Below are positions 28,630-38,353 of a stretch of 64,000 nt of DNA, piece by piece. Made by a program: the position numbers and the translations under genes. Origin of the DNA: Cytobacillus eiseniae (GTDB lineage: Bacteria; Bacillota; Bacilli; Bacillales; Cytobacillaceae); NCBI RefSeq assembly GCF_017874625.1, contig NZ_JAGIKZ010000005.1, positions 1 to 64,000 on the forward strand, read 5' to 3'. Position 1 is the first letter of the stretch. The number at the start of each line of letters is the position of its first letter. The notes under the pieces were generated by a model that saw only the letters and a list, made by a program, of their open reading frames with translations, made no database searches and was not told the origin of the DNA.

Positions 28630-29160
28630 ATGTATACTTATATAGAGTTTAATCAAACAATGGCTGATGAATTAGTAGAGTTTTTAACATCAGAAACATG
28701 GAGTTTTCATGGGCAGGAGAATCCAACTGAGGAGTCTATAAGAAAAAATGTGGCGAACGGATTTTATAATGAAAATGGGAACCAAACATTTTGGATCGTC
28801 GATAATCATTCAAAAATTGGTATTATAAGAATTTTCGATTTAGACGATCCCATATGTTTATTCGATTTACGATTGAAAAAAAAAGTAAGAGGCAAAGGAA
28901 TGGCTAAGCATGTCCTTCATTGGTTAAGCGCGTATGTCTTCAATACTTACACTCATATTATTAGAATCGAAGGTCATACGAGATCTGATAATCTTGCGAT
29001 GAGAAAAACGTTCTTTAATAGCGGATTTGTAAAAGAAGCTTATAACCGCAGATCATGGAGACAAAGTGGACAATTATTTGATTCAGTTGGGTATGCAATG
29101 ATAAGAGAAGACTGGGAGAACAATACTAAAACAATAGTAGATGATCACTTTCCATATTAA
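28630..29160 (+). CDS. GNAT family N-acetyltransferase
   Basis: A 176-residue acetyltransferase of the RimJ/RimL-like GNAT group. The acetyl-CoA-binding segment is KKVRGKGMAKHVLHWL (about 90-105), following a beta strand FWIVDNHSKIGIIRIFD, and the C-terminal NLAMRKTFFNSGFVKEAYNRR is the usual RimJ-like ending. The acceptor substrate is unknown. The ATG at 28630 follows AGGAGGAG by five bases, so I reject an upstream in-frame ATG. It is convergent with ribU across family B copy B3. Confidence 0.82.
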   Translation: MYTYIEFNQTMADELVEFLTSETWSFHGQENPTEESIRKNVANGFYNENGNQTFWIVDNHSKIGIIRIFDLDDPICLFDLRLKKKVRGKGMAKHVLHWLSAYVFNTYTHIIRIEGHTRSDNLAMRKTFFNSGFVKEAYNRRSWRQSGQLFDSVGYAMIREDWENNTKTIVDDHFPY

Positions 29161-29164
29161 CGGA

Positions 29165-29388
29165 CAAAACTACATAGAACAAATGCATAGGCGCCTAAGG
29201 TCTCGCCGTACAAACTGGATAACTGCCCCTCTCGATAAAGGAAACACGGTGAGCGTGAGCTAACCGCGTTTGACGCAATCGTTGCGGAGCGGTACTGAAG
29301 TTTGATAGGCGATAGGCGCCAATGCTGGACGTAGACTAAACTACTCATAAAGTTATACACAATGCGCAATTTTATAGTTTCCCAAACA
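29165..29388. repeat. family B dispersed repeat, copy B3
   Basis: The core 29191-29319 begins GCGCCTAAGG and ends TTTGATAGGCGATAGGCGC, giving complementary ends with an inner CGCC/GGCG and AAACT/AGTTT pairing. The centre has GATAAAGGAAACACGGTGAG and GTTTGACGCAATCGTTGCGG. The tail GTAGACTAAACTACTCATAA is shared with copy B4. It lies between two convergent genes. Confidence 0.85.
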
Positions 29389-29390
29389 AT

Positions 29391-29423
29391 AAAAAAGCAA
29401 CGGTACAGTGGCCGTTGCTTTTA
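29391..29423 (-). terminator. intrinsic terminator of ribU
   Basis: AAAGCAACGG pairs with CCGTTGCTTTTTT over CCACTGTA on the minus strand, five bases after the ribU stop. Confidence 0.88.
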
Positions 29424-29427
29424 TCTA

Positions 29428-30012
29428 TTAAATAGCTGTTTTGAATGAACCTTGTTTTTTGATCCAAGGACTCATACGTGCAAATAACAGCATAAATACA
29501 AATGTAATTAGTAAGCCTTTAACAAGATTAAAGGGCAAAATCGCTGTAACTACAACCGTCCGTATTTCTGGAGCGGACATTGCAGGCATATTCAAAAACA
29601 GTGTATAGGCTGGATAAATGACAAAATAATTCAGCACACTCATAACAGTAGCCATTATGAACGTACCTATAACTAACCCAAAAGTCATGCCTTTTTTTGT
29701 TTTCATTTTGTTATAAATATAATACGTAGGAAGAATAAACAAAACGCCTGCAGCGAAGTTTGCAAGATGACCAACTGGAACACCCGTTGCACTTCCTGTC
29801 ATGAAATAATCTAAAATATTTTTGATTAATTCAACTAAAATACCAGCAATGGGACCAAAGATTAAAGCAGCAATCAATGCAGGAATATCGCTGAAATCAA
29901 TCATTAAAAATCCCGGAAACGGTGGCAATGGAAAGTTCAGCAGCATTAAAATATACGAAATACTGCTTAGCATCCCAATCCCTACTAAAGCTTTAACTGT
30001 TAATTTTTTCAT
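29428..30012 (-). CDS. ribU: Riboflavin ECF transporter substrate-binding subunit
   Basis: RibU (YpaA/FmnP) is the S component that binds riboflavin and, with the shared EcfAA'T module (not in this window), imports it. The 194-residue protein has six hydrophobic helices, and its N-terminal region (ALVGIGMLSSISYILMLL) matches the conserved S-component helix that contacts EcfT. Blocks PPFPGFLMIDFSDIPALIAA and GHLANFAAGV are typical of RibU. An FMN riboswitch with a terminator precedes it, directly tying the gene to flavin supply. Confidence 0.95.
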   Translation of the reverse strand: MKKLTVKALVGIGMLSSISYILMLLNFPLPPFPGFLMIDFSDIPALIAALIFGPIAGILVELIKNILDYFMTGSATGVPVGHLANFAAGVLFILPTYYIYNKMKTKKGMTFGLVIGTFIMATVMSVLNYFVIYPAYTLFLNMPAMSAPEIRTVVVTAILPFNLVKGLLITFVFMLLFARMSPWIKKQGSFKTAI

Positions 30013-30080
30013 TTTCCTCTCTCCTTTTTAGGACTATCTCTCCTAAAGAAGAAAGGTTCAGCAGAATTAAACGCCCATGC

Positions 30081-30112
30081 AAAAGAAAACCCTCAAGCTT
30101 ATCACTTGAGGG
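30081..30112 (-). terminator. regulatory terminator of the FMN riboswitch
   Basis: CCCTCAAG pairs with CTTGAGGG over TGATAAG, followed by TTTTCTTTTG on the minus strand. It lies between the aptamer and ribU, so FMN binding probably controls transcription termination here. Confidence 0.8.
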
Positions 30113-30177
30113 AGATTACAAAGGCTCACTTAATAAACGTTCAAATAACCTGCATTTTTTGAACGTCTGCAGAACCT

Positions 30178-30359
30178 CCATCTTCTCCCATCCAGACTGT
30201 ACTGTCGGCTTTGGAATCACACCAAATCCTGCCCCAAGCAAAAACTTCATCATGTTTAACATGTAAACATTGAAGAAAGAATTTGCTATTATAGGCTCGC
30301 GGGCTTAGAATCAAAGACTCATCACCGCCGGTCGGGAATTTCACCCTGCCCCGAAGATA
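30178..30359 (-). promoter_or_regulatory. FMN riboswitch (RFN element) of ribU
   Basis: On the minus strand the conserved RFN blocks appear in order: TCTTCGGGGCAGGGTGAAAT, CCCGACCGGCGGT, AGCCCGCGAGC, a variable arm (about 30230-30290), GGCAGGATTTGGTGTGATTC, CAAAGCCGACAGT and TGGATGGGAGAAGATGG. FMN binding is expected to reduce ribU expression. TATAAT-type sequences lie just upstream of the aptamer (about 30365-30390). Confidence 0.97.
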
Positions 30360-30568
30360 GACCGTATAATTTTATACAAATATAATTATACTCGAAAACA
30401 AATAAATTTGGAAGAATTTCATATGTAAATTGTCAAATACTTATTAATCATTATTTTCGACAATTATACCCCAGCTGCATTAGGTAAAAACTTGGCGTAT
30501 TGGTTTTCATAAATGGATCATTAGCCAAGTGCCCCCATCTCTTTCTACATTAACTTTTGAAGACAATT

Positions 30569-30718
30569 CTAGCTTATTATCTCTTCAACTTTAGCCATTT
30601 CAATTTCTAGCTGGTCAATCTCAATCATTTCCGCCTGTATATTCCTCCCACCAAGGAATAACAAGCTCACACATACCCCCATAATTCCTGCTATCGCAAA
30701 ACGTTTAACATAATCCAC
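30569..30718 (-). CDS. small membrane protein, unknown
   Basis: A 49-residue open frame: VDYVKRFAIAGIMGVCVSLL, then FLGGRNIQAEMIEID and a charged tail LEIEMAKVEEIIS. It has one membrane or signal-like helix (7-23) and an acidic C-terminus. The GTG start follows GGAGGAG by eight bases. I do not recognise the family. It sits between ribU and rsiX, where no other gene is found over 600 bases. The good start site and sensible helix argue for a real gene; its short length leaves doubt. Confidence 0.6.
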   Translation of the reverse strand: MDYVKRFAIAGIMGVCVSLLFLGGRNIQAEMIEIDQLEIEMAKVEEIIS

Positions 30719-30945
30719 TTTACTTTCTCCTCCATTCAATCCATCCTACCATATTCACCATATGAAGATGGGACAGCCTTTAGTACAAGATTTGCGTAAA
30801 CACCTTGATATTCGCATGCATAGCTGAGTAAAGCTTATTTTTGACTGATTGGTGTGTTGCCTAGAGGGTAACTACTACTTAGTAGATGAAAGAAATCGAG
30901 GCATCATGATTATCCTTCTATACTTTTCAAAAGCGGCTTACCCTT

Positions 30946-30979
30946 CAAAAAAAAGATAAGCCAGATGGCTTATCTTTTT
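30946..30979 (-). terminator. intrinsic terminator of sigX-rsiX
   Basis: AAAGATAAGCC pairs with GGCTTATCTTT over four bases (ATCT), followed by a long T run on the minus strand. Confidence 0.9.
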
Positions 30980-30981
30980 AG

Positions 30982-32211
30982 TTACGGCAAGCTGCGTTTA
31001 TTAGCTGCTATTGGTACCTTGATTTCCTGATTCAAATCAAATTTGCCTACTGATTCAATATTTGCATTTTCAATTTTTACTGTTTGATAATCAAAATCCT
31101 TAGCAGTTAGTAGAATGGCTTCGATTACATGCAATGTCGCTTCGTCATTCATTATAGTAGACCCTTCAATAAGATGGATCGTTAAATTTTTATTAGTTTC
31201 ATCCTCTTTTGTTTCAAAATTTAAAGTTTCTGGAATAGAAGGTTGTAAATTCGCTTCTTTCCGATGTTCTTTCATTGCTACAAATGCTTCTTTTATCGAA
31301 TCTAATTTTTCTCCATATGGAACTATAAATGGCTGGGATGCTGTTGGATCTGGATAATAAAAATAATAAGCATGATTGCCGGTAAGAGCATCCGGTACGA
31401 AGCTCTCGATAAATCCATAATGGCCAAAATCAATTCCTAGTTTTCCATTTGTCAGTAATTGAACCTTTTCAATATTTAACTCAGCCATCGTATAGCTTAG
31501 CGCATCATTAAAAATGTTTTCAGAGGCGGAACCCATCCCATACGTATGATCAGTCGGAACATCTACTGTTAATAAATTACTTTCCTCATCAAATGAGAGC
31601 TCAGCGTTTAGCGGGAAATAATCAGTAAGTCCCCATTCCTCTTCCATTAAACTTCCCATATTTTTTTTGAACAGCTCAAATTTCGTCTGTCCCTCTTCCT
31701 TCGAAACAAGAATGCTTACTGGAACGGTCAGCATTATATTCGGATCTGGAATGGCGTAAGTTAACACCTCCAGGTCACCAAGGTCTTCTTCATATACAGC
31801 GGTGGAAGAATCAGACTCATTAAACATTCTGATGCCCCTGTCACTTTCATTCTCAGTATCAATACTTTCTTCTGTTTTCTTTTCGTTTTCGTCAAGTACC
31901 GTTATATTCTTTTGCTGTTTATCAATAGAATCCTCATTCATAATTGAAATTTCCGATGTGGCAGTATCCATTTGGTCCAATGCTTTTTCTTCAGAAAACT
32001 GACCTTCTAAAAGGGTGGGTGCAAGAATGAAGAATAGGAGTGCAGCGGCTGCAGCTGCGGCTGTAGGCATGATCCATCCTTTTTTCTTTTGTTTATTCAT
32101 CTTCATCGTTATATTTTGATAAAGTTCGTTTGGATCACGTTCATCTTTTATTTTTGGCATTTGTGCTAGTAATTCTTTAATCTGCTGATCGTTCCAATCT
32201 GGCTCCTTCAC
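30982..32211 (-). CDS. rsiX: Anti-sigma factor RsiX
   Basis: RsiX is a single-pass membrane protein that holds SigX inactive. The 409-residue protein has an N-terminal cytoplasmic sigma-binding part (1-45, with WNDQQIKELLAQMP), a transmembrane helix (about 48-66, IMPTAAAAAAALLFFILAP), an acidic Ser/Glu/Asp-rich stalk (75-140) and a large extracytoplasmic domain. The GTG start follows AAGGAGGGG by nine bases, as expected from B. subtilis RsiX, and overlaps the sigX end by 35 bases. Confidence 0.9.
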   Translation of the reverse strand: MKEPDWNDQQIKELLAQMPKIKDERDPNELYQNITMKMNKQKKKGWIMPTAAAAAAALLFFILAPTLLEGQFSEEKALDQMDTATSEISIMNEDSIDKQQKNITVLDENEKKTEESIDTENESDRGIRMFNESDSSTAVYEEDLGDLEVLTYAIPDPNIMLTVPVSILVSKEEGQTKFELFKKNMGSLMEEEWGLTDYFPLNAELSFDEESNLLTVDVPTDHTYGMGSASENIFNDALSYTMAELNIEKVQLLTNGKLGIDFGHYGFIESFVPDALTGNHAYYFYYPDPTASQPFIVPYGEKLDSIKEAFVAMKEHRKEANLQPSIPETLNFETKEDETNKNLTIHLIEGSTIMNDEATLHVIEAILLTAKDFDYQTVKIENANIESVGKFDLNQEIKVPIAANKRSLP

Positions 32212-32737
32212 TTTCCGGCCCCTCCTTCCCATTCATTTCTTCCATATGTTTTCTTAATACTTTCAATGCTCGATGCTGGGTTGTTTTTACTTTACTTTCT
32301 GTCCAGTCTAAGCTTTGAGCTGTTTCAATGATTGAAAATTCGTGAATATATCTCATAACAATGACAAGTCTTTGATCAATCGTACATTTATCTAGGCATT
32401 TATAAATTTTTTGAATCTCTTCATTTTGAACAGCAATCTCTTCAGGAATTGGATGATCATCCTTCACTTGAGCGGTAGACCAGTCAAATTTCTCCAAAAT
32501 ACGCTGTTTCCATCCTTTTTGTTTGCGGAAAGAATCGATTGCCACATTTCTCGCAATTGAAAATAACCATGTTTTTTCACTGCTTTTCCCTTCGAATCTT
32601 TCATATGATTTTAATACTCGAATATATACTTCTTGTACTAAATCTTCAGCCTGCTCTTTGTTTTTGACCATATAAAAAAGAAATTGAAAAACGTCATGAT
32701 GATATTTTCTATATAATTCATCAAAAACGGAGTCCAT
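32177..32737 (-). CDS. sigX: ECF RNA polymerase sigma factor SigX
   Basis: SigX directs genes that alter cell-surface charge and resistance to cationic peptides in B. subtilis. The 186-residue protein has ECF region 2 (FDELYRKYHHDVFQFLFYMV and EDLVQEVYIRVLKSYERFEG) and region 4 (IDQRLVIVMRYIHEFSIIETAQSLDWTESKVKTTQHRAL as the -35-binding helix-turn-helix). It is coupled to rsiX and preceded by a matching ECF promoter, suggesting autoregulation. Confidence 0.93.
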   Translation of the reverse strand: MDSVFDELYRKYHHDVFQFLFYMVKNKEQAEDLVQEVYIRVLKSYERFEGKSSEKTWLFSIARNVAIDSFRKQKGWKQRILEKFDWSTAQVKDDHPIPEEIAVQNEEIQKIYKCLDKCTIDQRLVIVMRYIHEFSIIETAQSLDWTESKVKTTQHRALKVLRKHMEEMNGKEGPESEGARLERSAD

Positions 32738-32764
32738 CGATTCCCCTCCCCGTTCATTAATATA

Positions 32765-32791
32765 GTCGCAAAATAATAAAAAAAAGTTACA
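32765..32791 (-). promoter_or_regulatory. ECF (SigX-type) promoter of sigX
   Basis: TGTAAC (32786-32791) and CGAC (32765-32768) are 17 bases apart on the minus strand, the SigX-type consensus -35 and -10 with standard spacing, including a T-rich spacer. It indicates autoregulation. Confidence 0.8.
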
Positions 32792-32818
32792 CCTTTAAAT
32801 ATAGTATTTCCTATACAG

Positions 32819-32849
32819 AAAAGGAAGGATTTTTCTAAAAATCCCTCCT
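32819..32849 (-). terminator. intrinsic terminator of resE
   Basis: GGAGGGATTTTT pairs with AAAAATCCTTCC over a short AGA loop, followed by TTTT. It separates the res operon from sigX. Confidence 0.8.
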
Positions 32850-32913
32850 CTTTCAAAAAAGATCATTATGAATGTTTCTCATGAATCAAGAACAATCGGC
32901 AGCTTCTTCTATA

Positions 32914-34695
32914 TTATTCGAATTTTCGAGGAATAAAGATGGAAAATGTCGTCCCTTGTCCTAGTTTGCTTTGAACTGAAATTTGTCCTTTATGTGCAGT
33001 GACAATATGCTTAACAATTGCAAGCCCTAAACCAGTTCCAGAACGTCCTCTTGTTCTAGCTTTGTCCGCTTTGTAGAATCGCTCAAAAACAAATGGCAAA
33101 TCCTCCTCAGGAATACCTGTTCCTGTATCAGTAACTTCAATAAATAATCCCCGCGTATCACATCGTTCGATTACCGTCACATTCCCTGCATTTGGCGTAT
33201 GTCTAAGTGCATTATCAATTAAATTGATTAATACTTGCTCCATTCGGTCAGGGTCAAAACGAAAGTATCTTTCTGCTTCATCTATTTTACATTCTAGATG
33301 AATTCCCTTTTCTTTTGCGAGCCCAAGAAATTTCCTAGTAATTTTCTCAAGATAGGGATTGATTTCTACGTCTTCAATCGTAAGCTGAATATGACCTGCT
33401 TCCATTCTTGCAAGATCAAGTAGTTCATTTACAAGCCTGCCCATTCGTAATGATTCATCGTAAATCACTCGAGCCATTTCTTTCTTTTCCTCATCTGTTC
33501 CAGCAATATCATCAACAATGGCTTCACTATATCCTTGCATCATTGAAATAGGTGTTCTCAACTCATGTGATACATTTGCAATAAAGTCCTGTCGAAGTTT
33601 ATCAAGCTTTCTTTCTTCTGTCATGTCACGAATAACAGCCACTGCACCTCGAATGTACTCATTATTATAGAGTGGACTGACAATCATCACCCAGAATCTT
33701 CCCTGAATAGAGATCTCTCCAACCTGCTCTTTCTCTGTATCGACAGCCTGCTGATAGAGTTCCATCACTTTTGAAGGGACTGCACCTGCATCTATTTCTC
33801 CATCCACTTTTTCATAATGCCAATTTTGCAAGAAGCGTTCTGCAGGAGGATTCGTAATAAGAATGGTTCCATCCTTATTAAATGTAATTACGCCGTCTGC
33901 CATCCCACTTAAAATACTTGCTAGCTGCTCTTTTTCTTGGCTTAAAGCATTCATATTAAACTTTAGCTGTTTGCCCATTTGGTTAAATGCAATCGCTAAT
34001 TCACCAATTTCATCACTCGATGATAACAAAATCTTCGTATCGAATTTTCCTTTTGCCACTTCAAATGCTGCTTCTCTCATTTTTCTTAATGGTGCAGTAA
34101 TTCGAGTGGATAGGAAAAAAGCAAAAATAGTTGTTAAAATAATCGCTACCCCTGCAGCAAGAAAAATAAATTTTGTTGTTGTTCTTGTTGTTTCCTGCAT
34201 CACAGTTAATGATTGATAAATGAATACAGCATCATCCATATTTTCTGTATCTTTTAACGGCACACCGATAATTAATATTTTCGAATTATGATCTTCATCA
34301 ATCCCACTTTCAGAAATAGAAGACATTTTTTGCACCGTTTTATTTTCTGTAAAAACCTTTTGTAAATCCTTGTCCTGCCTTAAGTACGACAATGGCAACT
34401 TGAATGCTTGATTTTCATTAGGTGAATAACTAAATTCATTTTCATTATGGATAACAACAATCTTTGTCACATCATCGACTAATTCCCAGGCAATCTCTAA
34501 CCCAATATCTTTTTCATGCTCATCTAATATACGAGCAATCTTTTGTGTAGTATTTGTAAGACCCTTTTCTGTTTGATTAATATAATAGTTGTCGAAAAAC
34601 TCTAGAAGCATAATGGTTAAAATAAATAGAACAAAAGATACGAGTAAAATAATAGTAAACCAAAGCTTACCTACTACACTGCGTAAAAACATCAT
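32914..34695 (-). CDS. resE: Sensor histidine kinase ResE
   Basis: ResE senses oxygen limitation or nitric oxide and phosphorylates or dephosphorylates ResD. The 593-residue membrane kinase has an N-terminal helix (10-32), an extracytoplasmic domain (33-170), a second helix (172-195), HAMP (about 196-250), a PAS domain (about 255-360), HisKA with the phosphoacceptor in NVSHELRTP (about 375) and an HATPase domain with the N box NLIDNALRHTP, G1 DTGTGIP and G2 GTGLGLAIV. It overlaps resD by four bases. Confidence 0.96.
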   Translation of the reverse strand: MMFLRSVVGKLWFTIILLVSFVLFILTIMLLEFFDNYYINQTEKGLTNTTQKIARILDEHEKDIGLEIAWELVDDVTKIVVIHNENEFSYSPNENQAFKLPLSYLRQDKDLQKVFTENKTVQKMSSISESGIDEDHNSKILIIGVPLKDTENMDDAVFIYQSLTVMQETTRTTTKFIFLAAGVAIILTTIFAFFLSTRITAPLRKMREAAFEVAKGKFDTKILLSSSDEIGELAIAFNQMGKQLKFNMNALSQEKEQLASILSGMADGVITFNKDGTILITNPPAERFLQNWHYEKVDGEIDAGAVPSKVMELYQQAVDTEKEQVGEISIQGRFWVMIVSPLYNNEYIRGAVAVIRDMTEERKLDKLRQDFIANVSHELRTPISMMQGYSEAIVDDIAGTDEEKKEMARVIYDESLRMGRLVNELLDLARMEAGHIQLTIEDVEINPYLEKITRKFLGLAKEKGIHLECKIDEAERYFRFDPDRMEQVLINLIDNALRHTPNAGNVTVIERCDTRGLFIEVTDTGTGIPEEDLPFVFERFYKADKARTRGRSGTGLGLAIVKHIVTAHKGQISVQSKLGQGTTFSIFIPRKFE

Positions 34696-35408
34696 TCATT
34701 AATAACCTCAAACTTGTAGCCTACACCCCAAACAGTAACAATCATTTTAGCTGCTTGTTCAGATACTTTATTAAGCTTTTCTCTTAATCGTTTCACATGA
34801 GTATCCACTGTTCTTAAATCACCAAAGAACTCATAATGCCATACTTCTTTAAGCAATTGCTCACGATCAAATACTTTATCTGGTGATTTTGCCAAGAAAT
34901 ATAATAGTTCGTATTCTTTCGGTGTAAGACTTACCTCTTTCCCATCAGCTAACACACGATGTGCATCATTATCAATGGTTAAGTGTGGGAAAACGATTAC
35001 ATCTTTTGTAGTTGTTTCAGTTTGAATATAAGTTGTACTTGATGCACGGCGTAATAACGCTTTTACACGCAATACAACTTCTCTTGGACTAAATGGCTTA
35101 ACAATATAATCATCTGTACCTACTTCAAATCCTTGTACTCTGTTAACTTCCTCCCCTTTGGCAGTTAACATAATAATAGGCGTAGCTTTCTTCTCTCTTA
35201 CTTCACGACATACTTCAAGTCCATCCTTACCAGGCATCATTAAATCAAGAAGAATGACGTCATAATCATTTCCTAAAGCCTTAGATACAGCCTCATTTCC
35301 GTCTTCCGCTTCATCAATGATATAATTTTCTCTTTCTAGATACATTTTTAATAAACGACGAATTCTTTCTTCATCATCTACAACCAAAATCCTTACTTCT
35401 TTTTCCAT
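34692..35408 (-). CDS. resD: Response regulator ResD
   Basis: An OmpR-type regulator of anaerobic respiration, cytochrome and res genes. The 238-residue protein has a receiver domain (1-120) with the acidic pocket DDEER, the phosphorylation site in VILLDLMMPG and the conserved lysine in IVKPF, then a winged-helix DNA-binding domain (about 138-235; VSLTPKEYELLYFLAKSPDK, VWGVGYKF). Its gene is coupled to resE and separated from resC by a terminator-like hairpin. Confidence 0.96.
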   Translation of the reverse strand: MEKEVRILVVDDEERIRRLLKMYLERENYIIDEAEDGNEAVSKALGNDYDVILLDLMMPGKDGLEVCREVREKKATPIIMLTAKGEEVNRVQGFEVGTDDYIVKPFSPREVVLRVKALLRRASSTTYIQTETTTKDVIVFPHLTIDNDAHRVLADGKEVSLTPKEYELLYFLAKSPDKVFDREQLLKEVWHYEFFGDLRTVDTHVKRLREKLNKVSEQAAKMIVTVWGVGYKFEVINE

Positions 35409-35442
35409 AAATAGCTCCCCCTTCTTATATCCCCCAAATTAT

Positions 35443-35480
35443 TTTAAAGAAGCCTCCACTAACGTGAAGTGAAGGCTTTT
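35443..35480 (-). terminator. hairpin between resC and resD
   Basis: AAGCCTTCAC pairs with GTGGAGGCTT over the TTCACGTTA loop on the minus strand; the T run (CTTCTTTA) is weak. It may limit read-through from resABC into resDE. Confidence 0.5.
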
Positions 35481-35510
35481 GTTCAATCTGTGTTTAACAT
35501 TGAATGACAC

Positions 35511-36695
35511 TTATCCGGCATATGAATGAAGACCAGCAATAACAAGGTTTACTGCAACAAGGTTAAACATAATAATAATGAAACCAATTACAGCAAGCCA
35601 AGCAGATTTCTCTCCATGCCATCCTTTTGATAGACGTAAATGCAAGTACGCAGCATAGAATAAGAATGTAATTAATGCCCATACCTCTTTAGGATCCCAT
35701 CCCCAGAAGCGCGTCCACGCGATTTGCGCCCAAATCATTGCAAAGACTAAAGCACCAAGGGTGAAAACAGGAAACCCAATTAATACGGAACGATAACCAA
35801 TTTCATCTACTAAATCAAGATTAATATGCTTTGTTAAAGGTTGCAAGGCTGCTCCAATTCGTTTTCGTAAAACTAATCTTAGCAACAAGTATAGAATTGA
35901 CCCAGCAGCTATTGACCAAATCACAGTATTGAGTTTTTTTGCATTGATAATACCAGGCATAGCGAGAAGCGGTTCAAATTTATCATCTGTAAGAAGTTCC
36001 CATTCATTAGGACCTATAATAGCAGGCATTGCATATTCAATTTGCGCTTCTTGATCAAATTTATCAATATAATTAAACTCTGCTTTATAGCCCATGCTTG
36101 AGAAGACTGTTGTCATGATGATAAAACCAAGCGTACAAACAAGCCCATACATGATTGCCTCTAACCAAAAATTACTTTTAGTTGCTTTTGTCTGATCTAG
36201 CGACTTAACCAAATAGATTAATCCAGCAGCAAAGCTGATTGCTAATATTGCCTGTCCAGCAGCAGCAGTTGTCACATGGATGTGAAGCCAATCACTTTGC
36301 AGAGCAGGGATTAGCGGCGATATTTCCTTCGGGAACATACTCGCATACGCAATCAATAGAATCGCTACAGGCAATGCAAATACACCAAGTACCGGTGTTT
36401 TATAAATAAAGTAAATGATGATAAAAGCACCAACAAGGCACATGCCAAAAAACGTTGTAAATTCAAATAAATTACTTACAGGTGCATGTCCAGCCGCAAT
36501 CCAACGAGTAATAAAGTAGCCTACATTTGCTACAAAACCAAGAATCGTTAAGAAAACTCCGATTTTCGCCCATTTATTCGGTCCTTTTTCTAATTGTTTC
36601 CCCTTTTTATCTTTAATAGAACCTGCAAAAAAGACTGTTGCTATTAAATATAGTATAAAAGCAACATATAATAAATTCCCACTTAAAGAAACCAT
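35511..36695 (-). CDS. resC: Cytochrome c biogenesis protein ResC (CcsA)
   Basis: With ResB it forms the System II haem handling and ligation machine that attaches haem to apocytochromes c outside the membrane. The 394-residue protein is polytopic, with the tryptophan-rich WWD-type signature [24 protein letters not shown] at about 327-350 that binds haem. Histidines at 130s (LHIHVTTAA) and in the C-terminal region (AYLHLRLS) are candidate haem ligands. It follows resB by 13 bases. Confidence 0.95.
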   Translation of the reverse strand: MVSLSGNLLYVAFILYLIATVFFAGSIKDKKGKQLEKGPNKWAKIGVFLTILGFVANVGYFITRWIAAGHAPVSNLFEFTTFFGMCLVGAFIIIYFIYKTPVLGVFALPVAILLIAYASMFPKEISPLIPALQSDWLHIHVTTAAAGQAILAISFAAGLIYLVKSLDQTKATKSNFWLEAIMYGLVCTLGFIIMTTVFSSMGYKAEFNYIDKFDQEAQIEYAMPAIIGPNEWELLTDDKFEPLLAMPGIINAKKLNTVIWSIAAGSILYLLLRLVLRKRIGAALQPLTKHINLDLVDEIGYRSVLIGFPVFTLGALVFAMIWAQIAWTRFWGWDPKEVWALITFLFYAAYLHLRLSKGWHGEKSAWLAVIGFIIIMFNLVAVNLVIAGLHSYAG

Positions 36696-36708
36696 TGAGT
36701 TCCCCTCC

Positions 36709-38334
36709 TTATTCTTGACCTTCTTCTTTTTGCACTTGATCTTCTGGTTCTTTAATTCCTGTATCTTCTAGAACCAATTCAATATCTCTCTTTAAACCGT
36801 GCCAATTTTTATTTGTATGTCCAGCTACCCATACTTCATCATTCACCTTACGAATCCAAATACGACGATGATTCCAATACGAGCCCTGGGCAACACCGAT
36901 CATAAAGATTATTCCACCAACCGCAAGAATCCACAAGGTTAAATCTTTACGAACAGTCAATGCCGATACATTTAGTGTATCAATCCCTACAAAATCCAAC
37001 TTATAATCATTATCCCCAAATGGCTCAATTGTTTGCTGGATAGCAACAAAGCTAATCTCGCCATCTTGTTTGTCAGGTGTAATCATCTTGAAAACAAATG
37101 CTGGGTTATTAGGAACTTTAGACTTTGTTGTTGGCTCTCCCTCTGTATTAAATTCAAAATCTGGGAAGTAGCTCATTATTTCTACAGAATAACCATTTCC
37201 TAGATCATATTGATCTTGTGGATTGTATAAATCAATCTTCAGCTCACCAAATGTTTCATTCTTTTGCTTATTTGATAGAGAGAAGGTCATTTGATTTAAC
37301 TCATCCATTTTGTAATCCACCTGATATAATGCGAAGCTCTCAAATTTCAATGGTTGATTTACTTGAATGGCTTCATCTTTTACTTTTTCAAGTTCTTGTT
37401 CTTGTCCAGCAACCGTTTCACCGATTTTCTTATATAAAGTTACATTTGATTGATAGTTTTTAGCTACCATCCCATTTTTTTCGATTGCTTCACTAAATGC
37501 CTCATTATCTTTATCTTTATCGTATACTTCTAGAATAAACTCATTATTTTTTAAGTAATATTCTCCATCCGTTTCTGGAATGAGCTTCGTTTCTCCTTCT
37601 CTAACCCAAAGGACTTCATCAATATACATTCCAGGTACAAATCGCAGCATTCCACCGATTAAGAAGATAATTAAGCCGATGTGGTTTACATAAGGACCCC
37701 ATCTAGAAAATCTTCCTTTTTCAGCAAGAATATTTCCATCTTCTTCACGAACATTGTATCTTTTTGCTTTCAATTTTTCGATAATTTTTTGAGAAGAATC
37801 ATCTAGATTTACTTCTGTTACACCAAAAACACGCTGGCGCTTTAAGAACCCTTCATGTCTTGTTACTCGCTGAGCTTTTAATGCTCTCCATAACGGAATC
37901 ATTCGATCAAGACTGCAAATGACTAAAGAGATCCCAATTGATGCGATTAATATTAAGTACCACCAAGAACTGTATAAATTATGGAAGCCTAAATCATAAA
38001 ACAGCTTACCAATCCATCCATATTGATCCTCGTAAAATTCAGAAGCCGGCATTACAGGCGGAATATACATTTCCTGTGGCAATAATGTTCCCAGTGCTGA
38101 TGCGACTAAAGTAATCACAATTAGCCACACACCGACCTTAACGGATGAGAAAAAGTTCCAAATTTTATCGATAAACGTTTTATTATATGTTTGTGATCGG
38201 CGTGCACTTCCTTCATAACGCATGTCTACAAGTTTCTTCTCTTTTTCTGACTCTACAAGAACTCTTCCACATGACTCACAAAGTATCGTTCCATGCGGAT
38301 TTACATGCCCGCATTCACATTTCACATGATTCAT
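36709..38334 (-). CDS. resB: Cytochrome c biogenesis protein ResB (Ccs1)
   Basis: The System II partner of ResC. The 541-residue protein opens with a short zinc-ribbon-like segment ([18 protein letters not shown], residues 5-22), then membrane helices at about 70-90, 123-140 and 215-235, a large extracytoplasmic domain (235-450) and a final helix near 460-480. The ResB signature [27 protein letters not shown] is at 62-88 in part. It follows resA by 19 bases; the cysteine ribbon at the N-terminus is usual in Bacillus ResB. Confidence 0.94.
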   Translation of the reverse strand: MNHVKCECGHVNPHGTILCESCGRVLVESEKEKKLVDMRYEGSARRSQTYNKTFIDKIWNFFSSVKVGVWLIVITLVASALGTLLPQEMYIPPVMPASEFYEDQYGWIGKLFYDLGFHNLYSSWWYLILIASIGISLVICSLDRMIPLWRALKAQRVTRHEGFLKRQRVFGVTEVNLDDSSQKIIEKLKAKRYNVREEDGNILAEKGRFSRWGPYVNHIGLIIFLIGGMLRFVPGMYIDEVLWVREGETKLIPETDGEYYLKNNEFILEVYDKDKDNEAFSEAIEKNGMVAKNYQSNVTLYKKIGETVAGQEQELEKVKDEAIQVNQPLKFESFALYQVDYKMDELNQMTFSLSNKQKNETFGELKIDLYNPQDQYDLGNGYSVEIMSYFPDFEFNTEGEPTTKSKVPNNPAFVFKMITPDKQDGEISFVAIQQTIEPFGDNDYKLDFVGIDTLNVSALTVRKDLTLWILAVGGIIFMIGVAQGSYWNHRRIWIRKVNDEVWVAGHTNKNWHGLKRDIELVLEDTGIKEPEDQVQKEEGQE

Positions 38335-38353
38335 TTTAAAATCTCCCCGTAAC

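Noticed and set aside
30141-30344. 67-residue minus-strand frame
   Set aside because: It coincides with the FMN riboswitch, whose conserved RNA blocks explain the sequence.
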